Origin: Mycobacterium sp. 1274761.0
Lineage (GTDB): Bacteria; Actinomycetota; Actinomycetes; Mycobacteriales; Mycobacteriaceae
Direction of reading: 5' to 3'
Length of the DNA stretch: 64,000 nt
Assembly: GCF_001668615.1 (NCBI RefSeq)
Contig: NZ_LZMC01000030.1
Span: forward strand, 1 to 64,000
Position numbers and translations under genes: made by a program. This document shows positions 22,239-34,272 of the stretch, piece after piece (within the stretch, counting starts at the first letter, position 1; every line of letters begins with the position of its first letter). Below the pieces are notes generated by a model. That model searched no databases and was not told where the DNA came from. It saw only the letters and a program-made list of their open reading frames with translations.

Positions 22239-23383
22239 TGTTCCACCATCGATACTCGGCCGCTGTCATCGTCACGCATGGTGATCTCGATCCGGCGGGC
22301 GTCCCAGTCTGCCGGAATATCATCGCCGACCGCGGCCGTCACCAACACCTGTTCGGCGGAGGCCGCGACGCCGGCCAATGCCCGCCGACGCGCGGAATCA
22401 AGTTCTGCGAACACATCGTCGAGCAGAAGCACCGGATCGCCACCCTCTGACCGCAGCAGTTCATAGGCGGCCAGCCGCAGCGCAAGCGCCATCGACCACG
22501 ACTCCCCGTGGCTGGCAAAGCCTTTCGCGACCTGGCCGCCCAGCCGCAGCTCCAGATCGTCACGGTGCGGGCCGACCAGGCATACCCCGCGCTCGATCTC
22601 GGCGTCACGCCGACGGGCCAACGCGTCGAGCAGCGCCGCTTCGAAAAACTCGACGGATTCGTTCTGCCCGTCGATCTGCTCGACCTTGCTGCGGTACTGG
22701 ATCGCCGCGGGCCGCGATGCGGGTGCCAGCAGTTGATATGCCTTCTCGACCTCCGGGGATAGCTCGTTGACCAACTCCACCCGCGCCGCGATCAGCTGCG
22801 CGCCGTGGGCAGCGAGGTGGCCGTCCCACACGTCAAGGCTGTCGACGACGCTGCGGTCGCCGCGGTAGCGCGCCCCCGCTGCGGTTTTCAGCAGGGCCGT
22901 CCGCTGCCGCACCACCTTGTCATAATCGGCGCGCACGCCGGCGATGCGCGGACGCCGAGTCGTGGCGAGCTCGTCGAGGTAGCGGCGGCGTTCGGCCGGA
23001 TCGCCGCGTACCAGCGCCAGGTCCTCCGGAGCGAACATCACCGCGCGCAGCACACCGAGCACTTCGCGTGCCGAGCGGACGGGGGAGCGGTTCAGCCGCG
23101 CCTTGTTGGCCCGCCCGGCCATCACCTCGAGATCGACAGCCAGCTCGCGGCCGTCGCTGACGACGATGGTCGAGATGATTGCCCGCTCGGCGCCCGTCCG
23201 CAGCAGCGGCGCGTCGGACGCCACCCGGTGCGACCCGAGCGTCGCCGAATACCATAGTGCCTCAACGAGATTCGTCTTGCCAAAGCCGTTGGGTCCGACG
23301 AACACGGTGCGGCCGGGCTCGAGATCCAACTCGACCCGCGCCCATGACCGGAAATCCTGCAGCCCCAGGTGGCGGACGTACAA
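22235..23383 (-). CDS. recF: RecF, DNA repair and recombination ATPase
   Basis: 382 residues with the SMC-like ATPase layout. N-terminal [14 protein letters not shown], Walker [16 protein letters not shown] near residue 35, the ABC-type signature region [11 protein letters not shown], and Walker [13 protein letters not shown] followed by the D-loop. RecF with RecO and RecR loads RecA at gaps. It starts 4 bp after gnd and overlaps dciA by 4 bp. Confidence 0.96.
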   Translation of the reverse strand: MYVRHLGLQDFRSWARVELDLEPGRTVFVGPNGFGKTNLVEALWYSATLGSHRVASDAPLLRTGAERAIISTIVVSDGRELAVDLEVMAGRANKARLNRSPVRSAREVLGVLRAVMFAPEDLALVRGDPAERRRYLDELATTRRPRIAGVRADYDKVVRQRTALLKTAAGARYRGDRSVVDSLDVWDGHLAAHGAQLIAARVELVNELSPEVEKAYQLLAPASRPAAIQYRSKVEQIDGQNESVEFFEAALLDALARRRDAEIERGVCLVGPHRDDLELRLGGQVAKGFASHGESWSMALALRLAAYELLRSEGGDPVLLLDDVFAELDSARRRALAGVAASAEQVLVTAAVGDDIPADWDARRIEITMRDDDSGRVSMVEQ

Positions 23384-23387
23384 CCGA

Positions 23388-24281
23388 CTACCCGGACTCG
23401 CTGACCCGTTTCACCGCGTGCCCGCCGAACTGGTTACGCAACGCCGCGACGGCCTTCATCGTCGGCGAATCGTCCTGCCGCGACAGGAAGCGTGCGAACA
23501 GCGACGCCGCGATGCTGGGCACCGGCACCCGCAGCCGGATGGCCTCTTCCACGGTCCACCGGCCTTCGCCGGAGTCTTCGGTGTAGCCCGAAATCCCTTC
23601 CAGGCCAGGGTCTTCCTTGAGCGCTTTGGCCAGTAGTTGCTGCAGCCACGACCGGACCACCGTGCCGTTGGTCCACGCCTGGTACACGGCTTGCGGATCC
23701 TTGATGAGCTCCTCGGCGGCCAGCACTTCATAACCTTCGGCGTAAGCCGTCATCAGCGCGTACTCGATGCCGTTGTGCACCATCTTTGCGAAATGACCCG
23801 CGCCGACCGGGCCGGCATGCACGAAGCCGTCCTCGCGCGGGCCCGGCGGCCGCAGCGTATCGAAAATCGGCATCGCGCGCTCCACGTCGGCGTCGCTGCC
23901 ACCGACCATCAGGCCGTAGCCTTCTTTCAGGCCCCAGATTCCGCCCGACACACCCGCATCGATGAAGGCGATTCCCTTCTCGGCCAACATTTTTGCGTGC
24001 GGGGCGTCATCGGTGTAGCGCGAGTTGCCGCCGTCGATGATTAGGTCGCCTTCCGACAGTTCCTCGGCGAGCTCGGTGATGGTGTCATCGGTGATCGGCC
24101 CGGACGGAACCATCACCCACACCACCCGAGGTGGGGTGAGGGCCTCAGCGAGCGCGGCCAGCGTGGGCACGTCGGTGACCTCGGGCCGTGGGTCGTAACC
24201 GACGACCTCGTGGCCGCCCTGGCGAAGGCGTTCCCGCATGTTGAAGCCCATCTTGCCCAGGCCGACCAGACCGAGTTGCAT
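23388..24281 (-). CDS. gnd: 6-phosphogluconate dehydrogenase (decarboxylating), short form
   Basis: 297 residues, the short YqeC/Gnd-type form rather than the ~470-residue long form. N-terminal NADP-binding motif [19 protein letters not shown], the substrate segment [19 protein letters not shown], and HNGIEYALM with the catalytic Lys in FAKMVHNG. It makes ribulose 5-phosphate in the pentose phosphate pathway. Its position between dnaN and recF is typical of fast-growing mycobacteria and absent from M. tuberculosis. It lies 28 bp downstream of dnaN. Confidence 0.93.
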   Translation of the reverse strand: MQLGLVGLGKMGFNMRERLRQGGHEVVGYDPRPEVTDVPTLAALAEALTPPRVVWVMVPSGPITDDTITELAEELSEGDLIIDGGNSRYTDDAPHAKMLAEKGIAFIDAGVSGGIWGLKEGYGLMVGGSDADVERAMPIFDTLRPPGPREDGFVHAGPVGAGHFAKMVHNGIEYALMTAYAEGYEVLAAEELIKDPQAVYQAWTNGTVVRSWLQQLLAKALKEDPGLEGISGYTEDSGEGRWTVEEAIRLRVPVPSIAASLFARFLSRQDDSPTMKAVAALRNQFGGHAVKRVSESG

Positions 24282-24309
24282 GTAACGCCTTTCTCGTCGC
24301 GGGGGGCGC

Positions 24310-25509
24310 TCAGCCGGGAAGTCGCACCGGCATCAACAGGTAGACGTAGTCGGTGTCGGCCGCGGGGAACGGCCCGGCACCGGCCGCGCCGTCCTCATCG
24401 TCGCCTGCCGGACGCAACACAGCAGGTCGGCTGGGTGTCGTGAAGCCGAACGTCACGCGTTCGGAATGCAACGAGCTCAACCCGTCGGTCAGATAGGTCG
24501 GGTTGAACGCGATGGTCAACGGCTCGCCGGCGAACGACACCTCGAGGTCTTCCTCGGCGCGGCCGACGTCGTCGGCGCCGGCCGACAGCTTGAGCACGTC
24601 GTCGGCGAACTCCATGCGCACCTGCGCGCCGCGGTCGGCCACCAACGCGACACGTTTGATGGCTTCGGTGAGTTCGGCGACGCCGATGGTGGCGATGGCC
24701 GTGTGCTCGGTGGGCAGCAGCTGGCGGAACTTCGGGAATTCGGCATCGAGCAGTCGGGTGGTGCTGCGCTTGCCGTCGCTGCGGATACCGAGCAAGCCCT
24801 CCTTGCCGACGGCCGCACCCGCGCCGAGCGACAGGTGCACATCCCCGGCGCCGGTGCCTGCCTTCGCGGCTTCGGCCAACGTCTTGGCGGGCACAAGCAC
24901 TGCGGCTTCGATGTCTGCCGATGTCGTCGACCAAGTCAGTTCGCGGACGGCGAGGCGGAACCGGTCGGTGGCAGCCAAAACCACGGATTCCCCGGAGATC
25001 TCGACCCGGATGCCCGTCAGCATCGGCAGGGTGTCGTCACGACCGGCGGCCACCGCGACCTGGCCGATGGCTTCGGCGAACAGGTCGGCGGAGATCACCC
25101 CGGTGTCGTCGGGCAGGGTCGGTAGCGCGGGATAGTCCTCGACGGCCATGGTCGGCAGCGAGAACTTCGCGCTACCGCAGCTCAGCAGTACCCTGGTGCC
25201 CTCGACGCTGACATCGACCGGCTTGGCCGGGAGCGCCCTGGTGATGTCTGACAACAGCCGGCCGGACACGAGAACGCTACCAGGAGAAGCGATTTCAGCA
25301 GCGACCCGTACCTCTGCCGACACCTCGTAGTCGAACCCGGAGATCGTCAGCCCGTCCTCCGAGCCAGTCAGCAGCACACCGGCGAGCACCGGAACCGTCG
25401 GCCTCGTGGGCAGATTGCGGGCGACCCAGGCAACCGCATCGGCGAAGTCCTCGCGGACCAACCGGAATTTCAAATCGGAGAGACCAACCGTCGTCGTCGC
25501 CACGTCCAT
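24310..25509 (-). CDS. dnaN: DnaN, DNA polymerase III beta sliding clamp
   Basis: 399 residues with three repeats of the clamp fold. Conserved parts include [37 protein letters not shown] in the second domain, and the C-terminal [12 protein letters not shown] that forms the hydrophobic client-binding pocket. The ATG at 25509 lies directly beside oriC and the gene is transcribed away from it. Confidence 0.98.
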   Translation of the reverse strand: MDVATTTVGLSDLKFRLVREDFADAVAWVARNLPTRPTVPVLAGVLLTGSEDGLTISGFDYEVSAEVRVAAEIASPGSVLVSGRLLSDITRALPAKPVDVSVEGTRVLLSCGSAKFSLPTMAVEDYPALPTLPDDTGVISADLFAEAIGQVAVAAGRDDTLPMLTGIRVEISGESVVLAATDRFRLAVRELTWSTTSADIEAAVLVPAKTLAEAAKAGTGAGDVHLSLGAGAAVGKEGLLGIRSDGKRSTTRLLDAEFPKFRQLLPTEHTAIATIGVAELTEAIKRVALVADRGAQVRMEFADDVLKLSAGADDVGRAEEDLEVSFAGEPLTIAFNPTYLTDGLSSLHSERVTFGFTTPSRPAVLRPAGDDEDGAAGAGPFPAADTDYVYLLMPVRLPG

Positions 25510-26008
25510 AGTGTCCCTTCGATCAACTCACAACACGCGCTAACCAGCAGTTTCGGGACGCTTACGCTTCGATCCCCCAATGTCGCTGCGACGACCCTAA
25601 CGGCTGTCGAAGAACCACCGTAGATCTTTCGGCCCCATCTTGAAAGCTAATCGATCGGGCTGACAACGGAGTTCAGCGACGTGCCATGAGCGCATCGTGA
25701 GCGGGTGCTCCCCAAGGTGCTTCTTCTGAGAGAAATCCTGGGAGATAACTAAGCAACAGTATTAGGTCCTGTGGAAGTTGTGGAACAACTGTGGTCGTCG
25801 CAGGACGACGACGCGCGCAGGTGTGAGTTACCTGTGGACGCCTACCCGAATTCGTCGCGCCGGGTGGGGAGAGCTCGCACGTTGGGGACGAATCGGGCGC
25901 ACGCCCCTTACTTATCAGCGGTTTGTCCACAGGTGAATCCACAGGGTCGGAGTGTGACGACTGTTGCGACGAGTGACAGAAGTTTTTCGCAGAATTTTTG
26001 TGATCGGT
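25510..26008. other. oriC: oriC, chromosomal replication origin (dnaA-dnaN intergenic region)
   Basis: 499 bp without a gene between the dnaA stop and dnaN start, the proven location of oriC in mycobacteria. It contains TTGTCCACA at 25923-25931, GAATCCACA at 25935-25943, and degenerate boxes on the other strand (TGTGGACGC at 25833-25841, TGTGGAACA at 25779-25787). AT-rich stretches are AGATAACTAAGCAACAGTAT near 25743-25762 and AGTTTTTCGCAGAATTTTTG at 25981-26000. Flanking genes run outward on both sides except dnaA. Several further weak boxes are likely, since mycobacterial boxes are degenerate. The exact unwinding element is not certain. Confidence 0.88.
25923..25943 (+). promoter_or_regulatory. 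Strongest DnaA-box pair in oriC
   Basis: TTGTCCACA (25923-25931), the mycobacterial consensus DnaA box, followed after 3 bp by GAATCCACA (25935-25943), two mismatches from TTATCCACA. Same orientation, 12-bp phase. They lie next to the AT-rich end beside the dnaA stop. Confidence 0.75.
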
Positions 26009-27511
26009 TCAGCGCTTGGCGCGCTGACGGATGCGAGTGGTGAGTTCCTTCACCTGATCGAACACCTCGCGCCGCTCGGCCATCTCGCCGCGGATCTTCT
26101 TTTCGGCGTACATCACCGTGGTGTGATCGCGACCGAAGGCCTGGCCGATCTTGGGCAATGACAGGTCGGTCAGCTCGCGGCACAGATACATGGCGATCTG
26201 ACGTGACTGCGCCAGAGCTCTGGTCTTACCGGGCCCGCGAAGCTCCTCGACGGTGGTTTCGAAGTACTCCGCGGTGGCAGCCATGATGCCCGCCGTGCCG
26301 ATCTGGATGTTGTTCACGTCGGCGATCAGGTCCCGCAGGACGATCTCGGCCAGTGACTTGTCGATCGGTGTCTTGTTCAGCGATGCAAACGCGGTGACGC
26401 GGATCAGCGCACCCTCGAGCTCGCGGATGTTGCGCTCAATGCTGCTCGCGATGAGTTCCAGCACCTCGTCAGGAACGTCGAGCCGATCCATCTGCGCCTT
26501 CTTGCGGAGGATCGCGATGCGCGTCTCCAGTTCGGGCGGCTGCACATCGGTGATCAGGCCCCACTCGAACCGCGTCCGAAGCCGGTCTTCCAGCGTGGCC
26601 AGCTGCTTGGGCGGCCGGTCGGAGGAGATGACGATCTGCTTGTTCGCGTTATGCAACGTGTTGAAGGTATGGAAGAACTCCTCCTGGATGCCTTCCTTGC
26701 CTTCGATGAACTGGATGTCGTCGACCAGAAGCACATCGATGTCGCGGTAGCTGCGCTTGAACGATGCCTTGCGGTCGTCGCGCAGCGAGTTGATGAAGTC
26801 GTTGGTGAATTCTTCGGTCGAGACGTACTTGACCCGCATACCGGGAAACAGCCGCTGGGCGTAGTTGCCCGCGGCGTGCAACAGGTGGGTCTTGCCCAGC
26901 CCGGACTCGCCCCAGATGAAGAGCGGGTTGTAGGCCCGCGCCGGCGCCTCAGCAATTGCGAGCGTTGCGGCGTGAGCGAATCGATTCGACGCGCCGATGA
27001 CGAACGTGTCGAAGGTGTAGCGCCGGTTCAGGCTGATCGAGTTGGGGTCGTTGGTGGCGGCGTCGCGGGGTCCGCTGGAGAAGTAGGTCGGCCAGCTCTC
27101 CTCGGCGCTGGCCAGCGCCTCGCTCACCTCGTCGATCTCGTCGGCGTCGGAGTCACCGTAGGGGTCGGGGCCCGCGGGGACGCCTTCGTCCGGGTCGTCG
27201 GGGGAGGGGCTGGCGATACGCACACCCAGTTCGACGCGGTGACCGAGCTGACGGCTCAATGCCGAAATGATGGGCTCGCGCAGATGTCGTTCGATCTCGT
27301 TCTGCACAAAGCCGGTCGGCACCGACAACAACGCAAAGCCCTCGGTGATGACGAGTGGCTTGACCAATTTCAACCAGGCACGTTGCTGGGGCGTGAGGGT
27401 TGGTGGCGCAGGCTCGCCGTTGATGTGTTCGCCAGCGGGGGTGTCGCCGTTGAGTTCGGCAACCACCGTGTTCCAGACGGCGACGAAAGGTGGGTCGGGG
27501 TCAGCTGTCAA
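26009..27511 (-). CDS. dnaA: DnaA, chromosomal replication initiator
   Basis: 500 residues starting at a TTG (27511), the same start codon as in M. tuberculosis, with GAGGG about 12 bases upstream. Domain I covers ~1-90 ([14 protein letters not shown]...). A variable acidic domain II lies near 100-155 ([17 protein letters not shown]). The AAA+ domain III has Walker [16 protein letters not shown] near 205 and Walker [15 protein letters not shown]. Domain IV has the DnaA signature [15 protein letters not shown] near the end. It binds DnaA boxes in oriC and in its own promoter region. The gene faces oriC. Confidence 0.98.
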   Translation of the reverse strand: MTADPDPPFVAVWNTVVAELNGDTPAGEHINGEPAPPTLTPQQRAWLKLVKPLVITEGFALLSVPTGFVQNEIERHLREPIISALSRQLGHRVELGVRIASPSPDDPDEGVPAGPDPYGDSDADEIDEVSEALASAEESWPTYFSSGPRDAATNDPNSISLNRRYTFDTFVIGASNRFAHAATLAIAEAPARAYNPLFIWGESGLGKTHLLHAAGNYAQRLFPGMRVKYVSTEEFTNDFINSLRDDRKASFKRSYRDIDVLLVDDIQFIEGKEGIQEEFFHTFNTLHNANKQIVISSDRPPKQLATLEDRLRTRFEWGLITDVQPPELETRIAILRKKAQMDRLDVPDEVLELIASSIERNIRELEGALIRVTAFASLNKTPIDKSLAEIVLRDLIADVNNIQIGTAGIMAATAEYFETTVEELRGPGKTRALAQSRQIAMYLCRELTDLSLPKIGQAFGRDHTTVMYAEKKIRGEMAERREVFDQVKELTTRIRQRAKR

Positions 27512-27566
27512 ATGACGCGTACCCCCTCAGGCTGATCTATGAGACCACCAAAAGAACAAAAGCGAA

Positions 27567-27599
27567 CTGTCCACATAGTTATCCACAGCCTGTGGACAG
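27567..27599. promoter_or_regulatory. Three DnaA boxes in the dnaA upstream region
   Basis: CTGTCCACA (27567-27575), TTATCCACA (27579-27587, perfect consensus) and TGTGGACAG (27591-27599, the complement of CTGTCCACA), spaced 12 bp apart, 56-88 bp upstream of the dnaA TTG. The outer two are identical boxes in opposite orientation around the consensus one. Autoregulation of dnaA by DnaA is the likely role. From here to about 27890 I see no gene or other clear element in the 564-bp dnaA-rpmH gap. Confidence 0.75.
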
Positions 27600-27895
27600 G
27601 GACAGTCGCCGTCGCTCTATTGTCTGCCAGCAAGGATCCGGCGGGCCTGGGCTCGTCACAGTGGTACTGCACGCTGTGGGCTCGCGACCTGTCGGGCACC
27701 CTCGCTTCGTTGTCTAGTCGCCTTCCGGTGCCGGAATGGCTCAGGCAGAAGCTAACAGTTTTCGGCGACACTGCCAACCGTTCTGCAACATTGCTTAGAG
27801 GTTAGTTCTGCGTGACGCGGAGACGGTGACTCGTGTTACTGAAGTCAACGGTCTTGAGGTCTTGTTCGGGCCCGGTTCGGCGCCTGGGCGCAGGT

Positions 27896-27924
27896 TTGAC
27901 CCAGGTAAATCTCGTCAGTACCCT
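27896..27924 (+). promoter_or_regulatory. Putative SigA promoter of rpmH-rnpA
   Basis: TTGACC (27896-27901), 17-base spacer, TACCCT (27919-27924), fitting the mycobacterial SigA pattern TTGAC-N17-TANNNT. It predicts a leader of about 145 nt before the rpmH GTG. The leader has no other element that I recognise. Confidence 0.6.
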
Positions 27925-28075
27925 CGAACAGTCGCCCGGAAGTGGTGACACGGCTGCGATCCGACGCATGACGGAGCCCGCGCCGGTTAGCGAGCGAGAC
28001 GAAGAGCTTACCAACGGCAATCGCGTCAACACCTGTGTCGGACGCGGTTGCCATACGCAACGAGGAGTGACAGCC

Positions 28076-28219
28076 GTGGCCAAGGGCAAGCGGACCTTTC
28101 AACCCAACAATCGGCGACGCGCGCGGGTTCACGGGTTCCGGCTACGGATGCGGACCCGGGCCGGCCGGGCGATCGTCGCCAACAGGCGCGGTAAAGGTCG
28201 TCGCAAGCTGACCGCGTAG
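28076..28219 (+). CDS. rpmH: Ribosomal protein bL34
   Basis: 47 residues from the GTG at 28076, preceded by CGAGGAGTGACAGCC, a strong ribosome-binding site. The sequence is the canonical basic bL34: [20 protein letters not shown], then [19 protein letters not shown]. Upstream in-frame sequence is leader, not protein. First gene of the rightward rpmH-rnpA-yidD-yidC-jag-rsmG-parA-parB series. Confidence 0.98.
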   Translation: MAKGKRTFQPNNRRRARVHGFRLRMRTRAGRAIVANRRGKGRRKLTA

Positions 28220-28239
28220 TCGACGCGGGAGTCAGCGCG

Positions 28240-28596
28240 GTGCTTCCGGCGCGGAACCGGATGACGCGGTCGACGGAGTTCGGTACCACAGTCCATCACG
28301 GGGTGCGTGCGGCGCAGCCCGACATCGTGGTGCACGCATATCGCGGCGGCGGTTCTGACGCCGACGGGCCCCGGATTGGCCTGGTGGTCGCGAAGACCGT
28401 CGGCAACTCGGTGCAACGGCATGCGGTCGCGCGAAGGCTGCGCCACGTCGCGCGTACCGTCATCGACGAGCTGAACCCCACCGACCGGGTGGTGATCCGG
28501 GCGCTGCCCAGCAGCACGCACGCGATCTCGGCCCGGCTCGAGCAGCAGCTGCGGCACGCGCTGAAGCGCGCGCGGCTACTCAACGGGACGCGGTGA
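28240..28596 (+). CDS. rnpA: RnpA, protein component of RNase P
   Basis: 118 residues from the GTG at 28240, 20 bp after rpmH. Family features: N-terminal [13 protein letters not shown], and the RNA-binding RNR-type motif [13 protein letters not shown] in the basic helix, then [10 protein letters not shown]. It assists the RNase P RNA in 5' maturation of tRNA precursors. One base separates its stop from yidD. Confidence 0.95.
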   Translation: MLPARNRMTRSTEFGTTVHHGVRAAQPDIVVHAYRGGGSDADGPRIGLVVAKTVGNSVQRHAVARRLRHVARTVIDELNPTDRVVIRALPSSTHAISARLEQQLRHALKRARLLNGTR

Positions 28597-28597
28597 C

Positions 28598-28870
28598 ATG
28601 GCCCGCGCCCTGATCTTCGTCATCCAGCTGTACCGAAACACCGTCTCGCCGTTGCGGTTGCCCACGTGCCGGTTCACCCCGACATGCAGTCAGTACGCCG
28701 TCGATGCGCTGTCGGAGTACGGCCTTATCCGCGGCGGATGGCTGGCGACGGTACGGCTGGCGAAATGCGGTCCGTGGCATCGGGGAGGATGGGACCCAAT
28801 CCCCGAGCGCTGCGGGTCTGTCCTGCACGGCGCGGTCATCGACGACTCTAGGAGCAAATCGGTTGTTTAA
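28598..28870 (+). CDS. yidD: YidD, membrane protein insertion efficiency factor
   Basis: 90 residues. The UPF0161/YidD signature is intact: [30 protein letters not shown] with its two Cys, and the [14 protein letters not shown] segment. It helps YidC insert membrane proteins. The end overlaps the yidC start by 8 bp. Confidence 0.95.
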   Translation: MARALIFVIQLYRNTVSPLRLPTCRFTPTCSQYAVDALSEYGLIRGGWLATVRLAKCGPWHRGGWDPIPERCGSVLHGAVIDDSRSKSVV

Positions 28871-29954
28871 CTGGTTCAGCCTCGACATCATCTACTACCC
28901 GGTGTCGGGGATCATGTGGCTCTGGTACAAGCTGTTTGCGCTGCTCCTGGGCCCGTCGAACTTCTTCGCGTGGGGCTTGTCGGTGATGTTCCTCGTGTTC
29001 ACGCTGCGCGCAATCCTCTACAAGCCGTTCGTGCGGCAGATCCGCACCACACGCCAGATGCAGGAGCTCCAGCCCCAGATCAAGGCGCTGCAGAAGAAGT
29101 ACGGCAAAGACCGCCAGCGGATGGCGTTGGAGATGCAGAAGCTGCAGCGCGAGCACGGCTTCAACCCGATCCTCGGCTGCCTGCCGATGCTGGCCCAGAT
29201 CCCGGTGTTCCTCGGCCTGTATCACGTGCTGCGCTCGTTCAACCGGACCCAGGGCGGATTCGGTCAGCCGCAGCTGTCGCCGGAGCTGAACCGGTCGCTG
29301 GGCAACTACGTGTTCAGCCCCACCGACGTCGGACACTTCCTGGACGCCAACCTTTTCGGGGCGCCTCTGGGCGCCACCATGATTCAGAAGACCGGCCTTG
29401 GTGCCTTCACCGAATTCCACCGGCCGTCGGTGATCGCGGTCGGCGTGCCTCTGATGATCGCCGCGGGCATCGCGACTTACTTCAACAGCCGGGCGTCGGT
29501 GGCGCGGCAGAGTCCCGAGGCGGCGGCCAACCCGCAGACCGCGATGATGAACAAGCTGGCGCTGTATGTGTTTCCGCTCGGCGTCGTGGTCGGTGGGCCG
29601 TTCCTGCCGCTGGCGATCATCCTGTACTGGTTCGCCAACAACATCTGGACTTTCGGCCAGCAGCATTACGTGTTCGGCAAGATCGAGAAGGAAGAAGAAG
29701 CCAAGAAGCTCGCCGCTATCGAACGCCGCGCCGCCAACGCGCCGGCGCCGGGCGCCAAACCGAAGCGCAAAGGCAAGGGCGAGCCGGCTGCCGGGGAAGA
29801 CGGTGCCGCGGCCACGGATGGCGCCGGCGTCAAGGATGGCGCCACCCCGGAGATCGCCGAGAGCGCAGGCAGCGAGCTGACCGACGATGAGCGCAAACCG
29901 CGGCCGGGCGCGACACCGCGTCCCGGTGCGCGGCCGAAGAAACGTAAGCGATAA
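28863..29954 (+). CDS. yidC: YidC/Oxa1 membrane protein insertase
   Basis: 363 residues from a TTG at 28863. AGGAG lies 8 bases upstream and the next residues, [14 protein letters not shown], match the family N-terminus. The reading frame is open farther upstream but only through yidD. Conserved parts: [27 protein letters not shown], split as a membrane helix and cytoplasmic loop; [35 protein letters not shown]; and the C-terminal [17 protein letters not shown] long Lys/Ala/Pro-rich tail ends in RPKKRKR, as in other mycobacterial YidC. It inserts inner-membrane proteins with or without Sec. Confidence 0.95.
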   Translation: MFNWFSLDIIYYPVSGIMWLWYKLFALLLGPSNFFAWGLSVMFLVFTLRAILYKPFVRQIRTTRQMQELQPQIKALQKKYGKDRQRMALEMQKLQREHGFNPILGCLPMLAQIPVFLGLYHVLRSFNRTQGGFGQPQLSPELNRSLGNYVFSPTDVGHFLDANLFGAPLGATMIQKTGLGAFTEFHRPSVIAVGVPLMIAAGIATYFNSRASVARQSPEAAANPQTAMMNKLALYVFPLGVVVGGPFLPLAIILYWFANNIWTFGQQHYVFGKIEKEEEAKKLAAIERRAANAPAPGAKPKRKGKGEPAAGEDGAAATDGAGVKDGATPEIAESAGSELTDDERKPRPGATPRPGARPKKRKR

Positions 29955-29990
29955 CCGGAGACCGTCCGGCGAACGAGGAGAGACGAACAC

Positions 29991-30566
29991 ATGACTGATT
30001 TCGACGAACCGACCACCGACGAGCGTGCCGAGCAGACCGACGTCGCAGAGACGGACGCGTCACAGAACGGCGACGAATCGGTGACGACGTCCGGCGACGA
30101 TCTGGAGGAGCGCCTCGTTGCGGAGGGTGAGATCGCCGGCGACTACCTCGAGGAGCTGTTGGACATCCTCGACTTCGACGGGGACATCGACCTCGACGTG
30201 GAAGGTGACCGCGCCGTTGTCAGCATCGACGGCGGCGAGGATCTGTCGAAGTTGGTCGGCCGCAAGGGCGAGGTGCTCGACGCGCTGCAGGAGCTGACAC
30301 GGCTCGCGGTGCACCAGAAGACGGGGGAACGCAGCCGGCTCATGCTCGACATCGCGCGGTGGCGTCGCAAGCGGCGCGACGAGCTCGCGGCGCTGGGCGA
30401 CAAGGTGGCGCGGCGGGTGCTGGAGACCGGCGAGCGCGAACAGCTGTCCCCGATGACGCCGTTCGAGCGCAAGATCGTCCACGACGCGGTCGCCGCGGTG
30501 GCGGGAGTGCGCAGCGAGAGCGAGGGCGTGGAGCCATCGCGCCGCGTCGTCGTGCTCGTCGACTGA
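29991..30566 (+). CDS. jag: Jag/KhpB, KH and R3H domain RNA-binding protein
   Basis: 191 residues. An acidic N-terminal tail of ~50 residues (many Asp, Glu and Thr) precedes a KH domain with the GxxG-type loop LVGRKGEVLDALQ. A C-terminal R3H domain has LSPMTPFERKIVHDAV and RRVVVLV. In other bacteria KhpB pairs with KhpA to bind RNA and influence cell elongation. Here it follows yidC by 36 bp, as in most Gram-positive bacteria. AACGAGGAGAGACGAACAC precedes the ATG. Confidence 0.92.
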   Translation: MTDFDEPTTDERAEQTDVAETDASQNGDESVTTSGDDLEERLVAEGEIAGDYLEELLDILDFDGDIDLDVEGDRAVVSIDGGEDLSKLVGRKGEVLDALQELTRLAVHQKTGERSRLMLDIARWRRKRRDELAALGDKVARRVLETGEREQLSPMTPFERKIVHDAVAAVAGVRSESEGVEPSRRVVVLVD

Positions 30567-30598
30567 ACAACGTCGCGCTCAGAGTTACACGCTTGTAG

Positions 30599-32312
<1,714 letters not shown>

Positions 32313-32316
<4 letters not shown>

Positions 32317-33326
32317 CTCAGCCGACCCGCAAGAGGAGCGGCCTTGGCCGCGGCCTGGCTTCGCTGATTCCGACCGGCCCCGCCGATGGAGAAACGGACA
32401 CGCTCGGGCCACGAATGGGTGACGCCGCCGCGGACGTGGTGCTCGGGGGCGGCGCCGCCGCGAAGGACGCCAACCCGGTCGGTGCCGTCTACCGCGAAAT
32501 CGACCCGGCGGCCATCGAACGCAACCCCAAACAGCCGAGGCAGGTCTTCGACGAGGAGGCGCTCGCCGAACTAGTGCATTCGATCCGCGAGTTCGGCCTC
32601 ATGCAGCCGATCGTGGTGCGTGCGATCCCGCCCCAATCGGGGTCTGACGCTGCCGGCCGAGCGGCGAAGGGCGGCGCGCAGTACCAACTCGTCATGGGGG
32701 AGCGCCGCTGGCGCGCTGCCCAGGAAGCGGGGCTGACCTCCATCCCGGCGATCGTGCGCGAGACCGCGGACGACAGCATGCTGCGCGACGCGTTGTTGGA
32801 GAACATCCACCGCGCCCAACTGAACCCGCTGGAGGAGGCGGCGGCCTACCAGCAGCTGCTCGACGAGTTCGGCGTGACCCACGATGAACTGGCCGCGCGC
32901 ATCGGCCGGTCCCGGCCGCTGATCAGCAACATGATCCGGCTGCTGCGGCTGCCCATTGCCGTTCAGCGCCGCGTCGCGGCGGGGGTACTGTCCGCCGGCC
33001 ATGCCCGCGCCCTGCTGTCGCTCGAAGGAGGGCCGGAAGCCCAGGAAGAGCTAGCCGCCCGCATCGTCGCCGAGGGTCTGTCGGTCCGCGCGACCGAGGA
33101 GACGGTCACGCTGGCGAACCGCAACGAGGGGCCCACTCCATCCGCTCAGCGCCGCAAGCCAATTCACATGCCGGGCCTGCAGGACGTTGCTGAACGGCTG
33201 TCGACGGCGTTCGACACGCGCGTCACGGTGAGCCTCGGCAAACGCAAGGGCAAGATCGTGGTCGAGTTCGGCTCGGTGGACGATCTGCAGCGCATCGTGG
33301 ATCTCATGAACGCTGCGAAGGCCTGA
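32313..33326 (+). CDS. parB: ParB/Spo0J, parS-binding CTPase
   Basis: 337 residues. The start [14 protein letters not shown] is the ParA-stimulating N-terminal peptide. The N-terminal CTP-binding ParB/Srx domain has [21 protein letters not shown], and the conserved [13 protein letters not shown] contains the CTP-contacting GERRxRA box. The helix-turn-helix region is around [26 protein letters not shown], and a short C-terminal dimerisation domain follows. It loads at parS and slides as a clamp. Confidence 0.96.
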
Positions 33327-33407
33327 CCCAGGACACGAGGAAATTACGTCACTGTGACACCTCGATCACGGCGGTCGCCGCTGTCTGCAGACTTCGGAGG
33401 AAAGCCG

Positions 33408-33449
33408 ATGCAGCGCAACATCTTTGGCCGATCGGGCCGCAGCACATGA
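33408..33449 (+). CDS. Possible 13-residue small ORF after parB
   Basis: In the 217-bp gap between parB and the acetyltransferase, ATG at 33408 to TGA at 33447-33449 encodes MQRNIFGRSGRST. GGAGGAAAG sits 4-5 bases upstream of the ATG, one of the strongest Shine-Dalgarno matches in this region. It could be a leader peptide for the following gene or chance. The rest of the gap shows no other element. Confidence 0.25.
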   Translation: MQRNIFGRSGRST

Positions 33450-33543
33450 CCGGAAGCGGCGAAACCGGACCGCTGAGCGCGCAGGCTCCTATTCTGGAAT
33501 GGCGGCCGCCCCTGCCGGCGGCGCCAGGAATGCGGGAAGTTTA

Positions 33544-34272
33544 GTGTCAGCGCGAATCACGCCTCTCCGGCTCGAAGCGTTCGAGCATCTGCCCAAGCAC
33601 GCGCGGCGGTGCGTGTTCTGGGAGGTTGATCCGTGCAGCCTGCGCCGCGACGACCACTTGAGCGACCCGGAATTCGAGAAGGAAGCCTGGTTGTCGATGG
33701 TGATGCTGGAGTGGGGATCCTGCGGCCAGATCGCGTCGAGTGCGCCGGTGGCCGCGGACGAGGGCGACGGCGACGACGCGCCGTGCGTCGGCTACGCGTT
33801 CTACGCGCCGCCCGGAGTGGTGCCGCGGGCGCGACTGTTTCCCAGCGGCCCGGTCAGCGCCGACGCGGTCCTGCTGACCACGCTCGGCGCGGAGCCCCAT
33901 GTCGACGGTGTGCCGCAGAGCCTGATCGCCGGGGTTGTCGAGGACCTGGTTCGTCGTGGAGTGCGGGCATTGGAGGCCTTCGGCCGGACAGAAGCCTGCC
34001 ACGAGCTCGCCGATCCCCGACTGGTGCCCGCCGACCTGACGCCGGTCCTGGAGGTGCTCGGCGACTGCTCGGTGGAGCAGTGCATGCTCGACGCCGCGTT
34101 TCTGGAAGGCGTGGGGTTCGTCGAGGTCGCCAAGCACCGCCATTTCCCGCGGCTGCGCCTCGAGCTGGAAAGCGGCCTTGGCTGGAAGGCAGGGGTGGAG
34201 GCCGCGTTGGAGCGGCTATTGGAATCGGAGAAGCTCGTCCAGCCCGTCGGCGCGGGCGCAGGCGTTGGCTAG
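33544..34272 (+). CDS. GNAT-type acetyltransferase-like protein (Rv3916c-like)
   Basis: 242 residues from the GTG at 33544, where the conserved N-terminus SARITPLRLEAFEHLPKHARRCVFWEVDP begins in the family (shown here only as its opening residues). An upstream in-frame ATG at 33424 adds 40 residues of low-complexity sequence. Segments VGYAFYAPPGVVPRARLFP and VEDLVRRGVRALEAFGRTE fit the N-acetyltransferase fold. The acceptor substrate is unknown. It is convergent with cwlM, and the two stop codons share the bases CTAG (34269-34272). Confidence 0.8.
   Translation: MSARITPLRLEAFEHLPKHARRCVFWEVDPCSLRRDDHLSDPEFEKEAWLSMVMLEWGSCGQIASSAPVAADEGDGDDAPCVGYAFYAPPGVVPRARLFPSGPVSADAVLLTTLGAEPHVDGVPQSLIAGVVEDLVRRGVRALEAFGRTEACHELADPRLVPADLTPVLEVLGDCSVEQCMLDAAFLEGVGFVEVAKHRHFPRLRLELESGLGWKAGVEAALERLLESEKLVQPVGAGAGVG

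Noticed and set aside
27833-28075. N-terminal extension of rpmH
   Set aside because: The in-frame upstream sequence is the promoter and leader; bL34 begins at the GTG with a strong ribosome-binding site.
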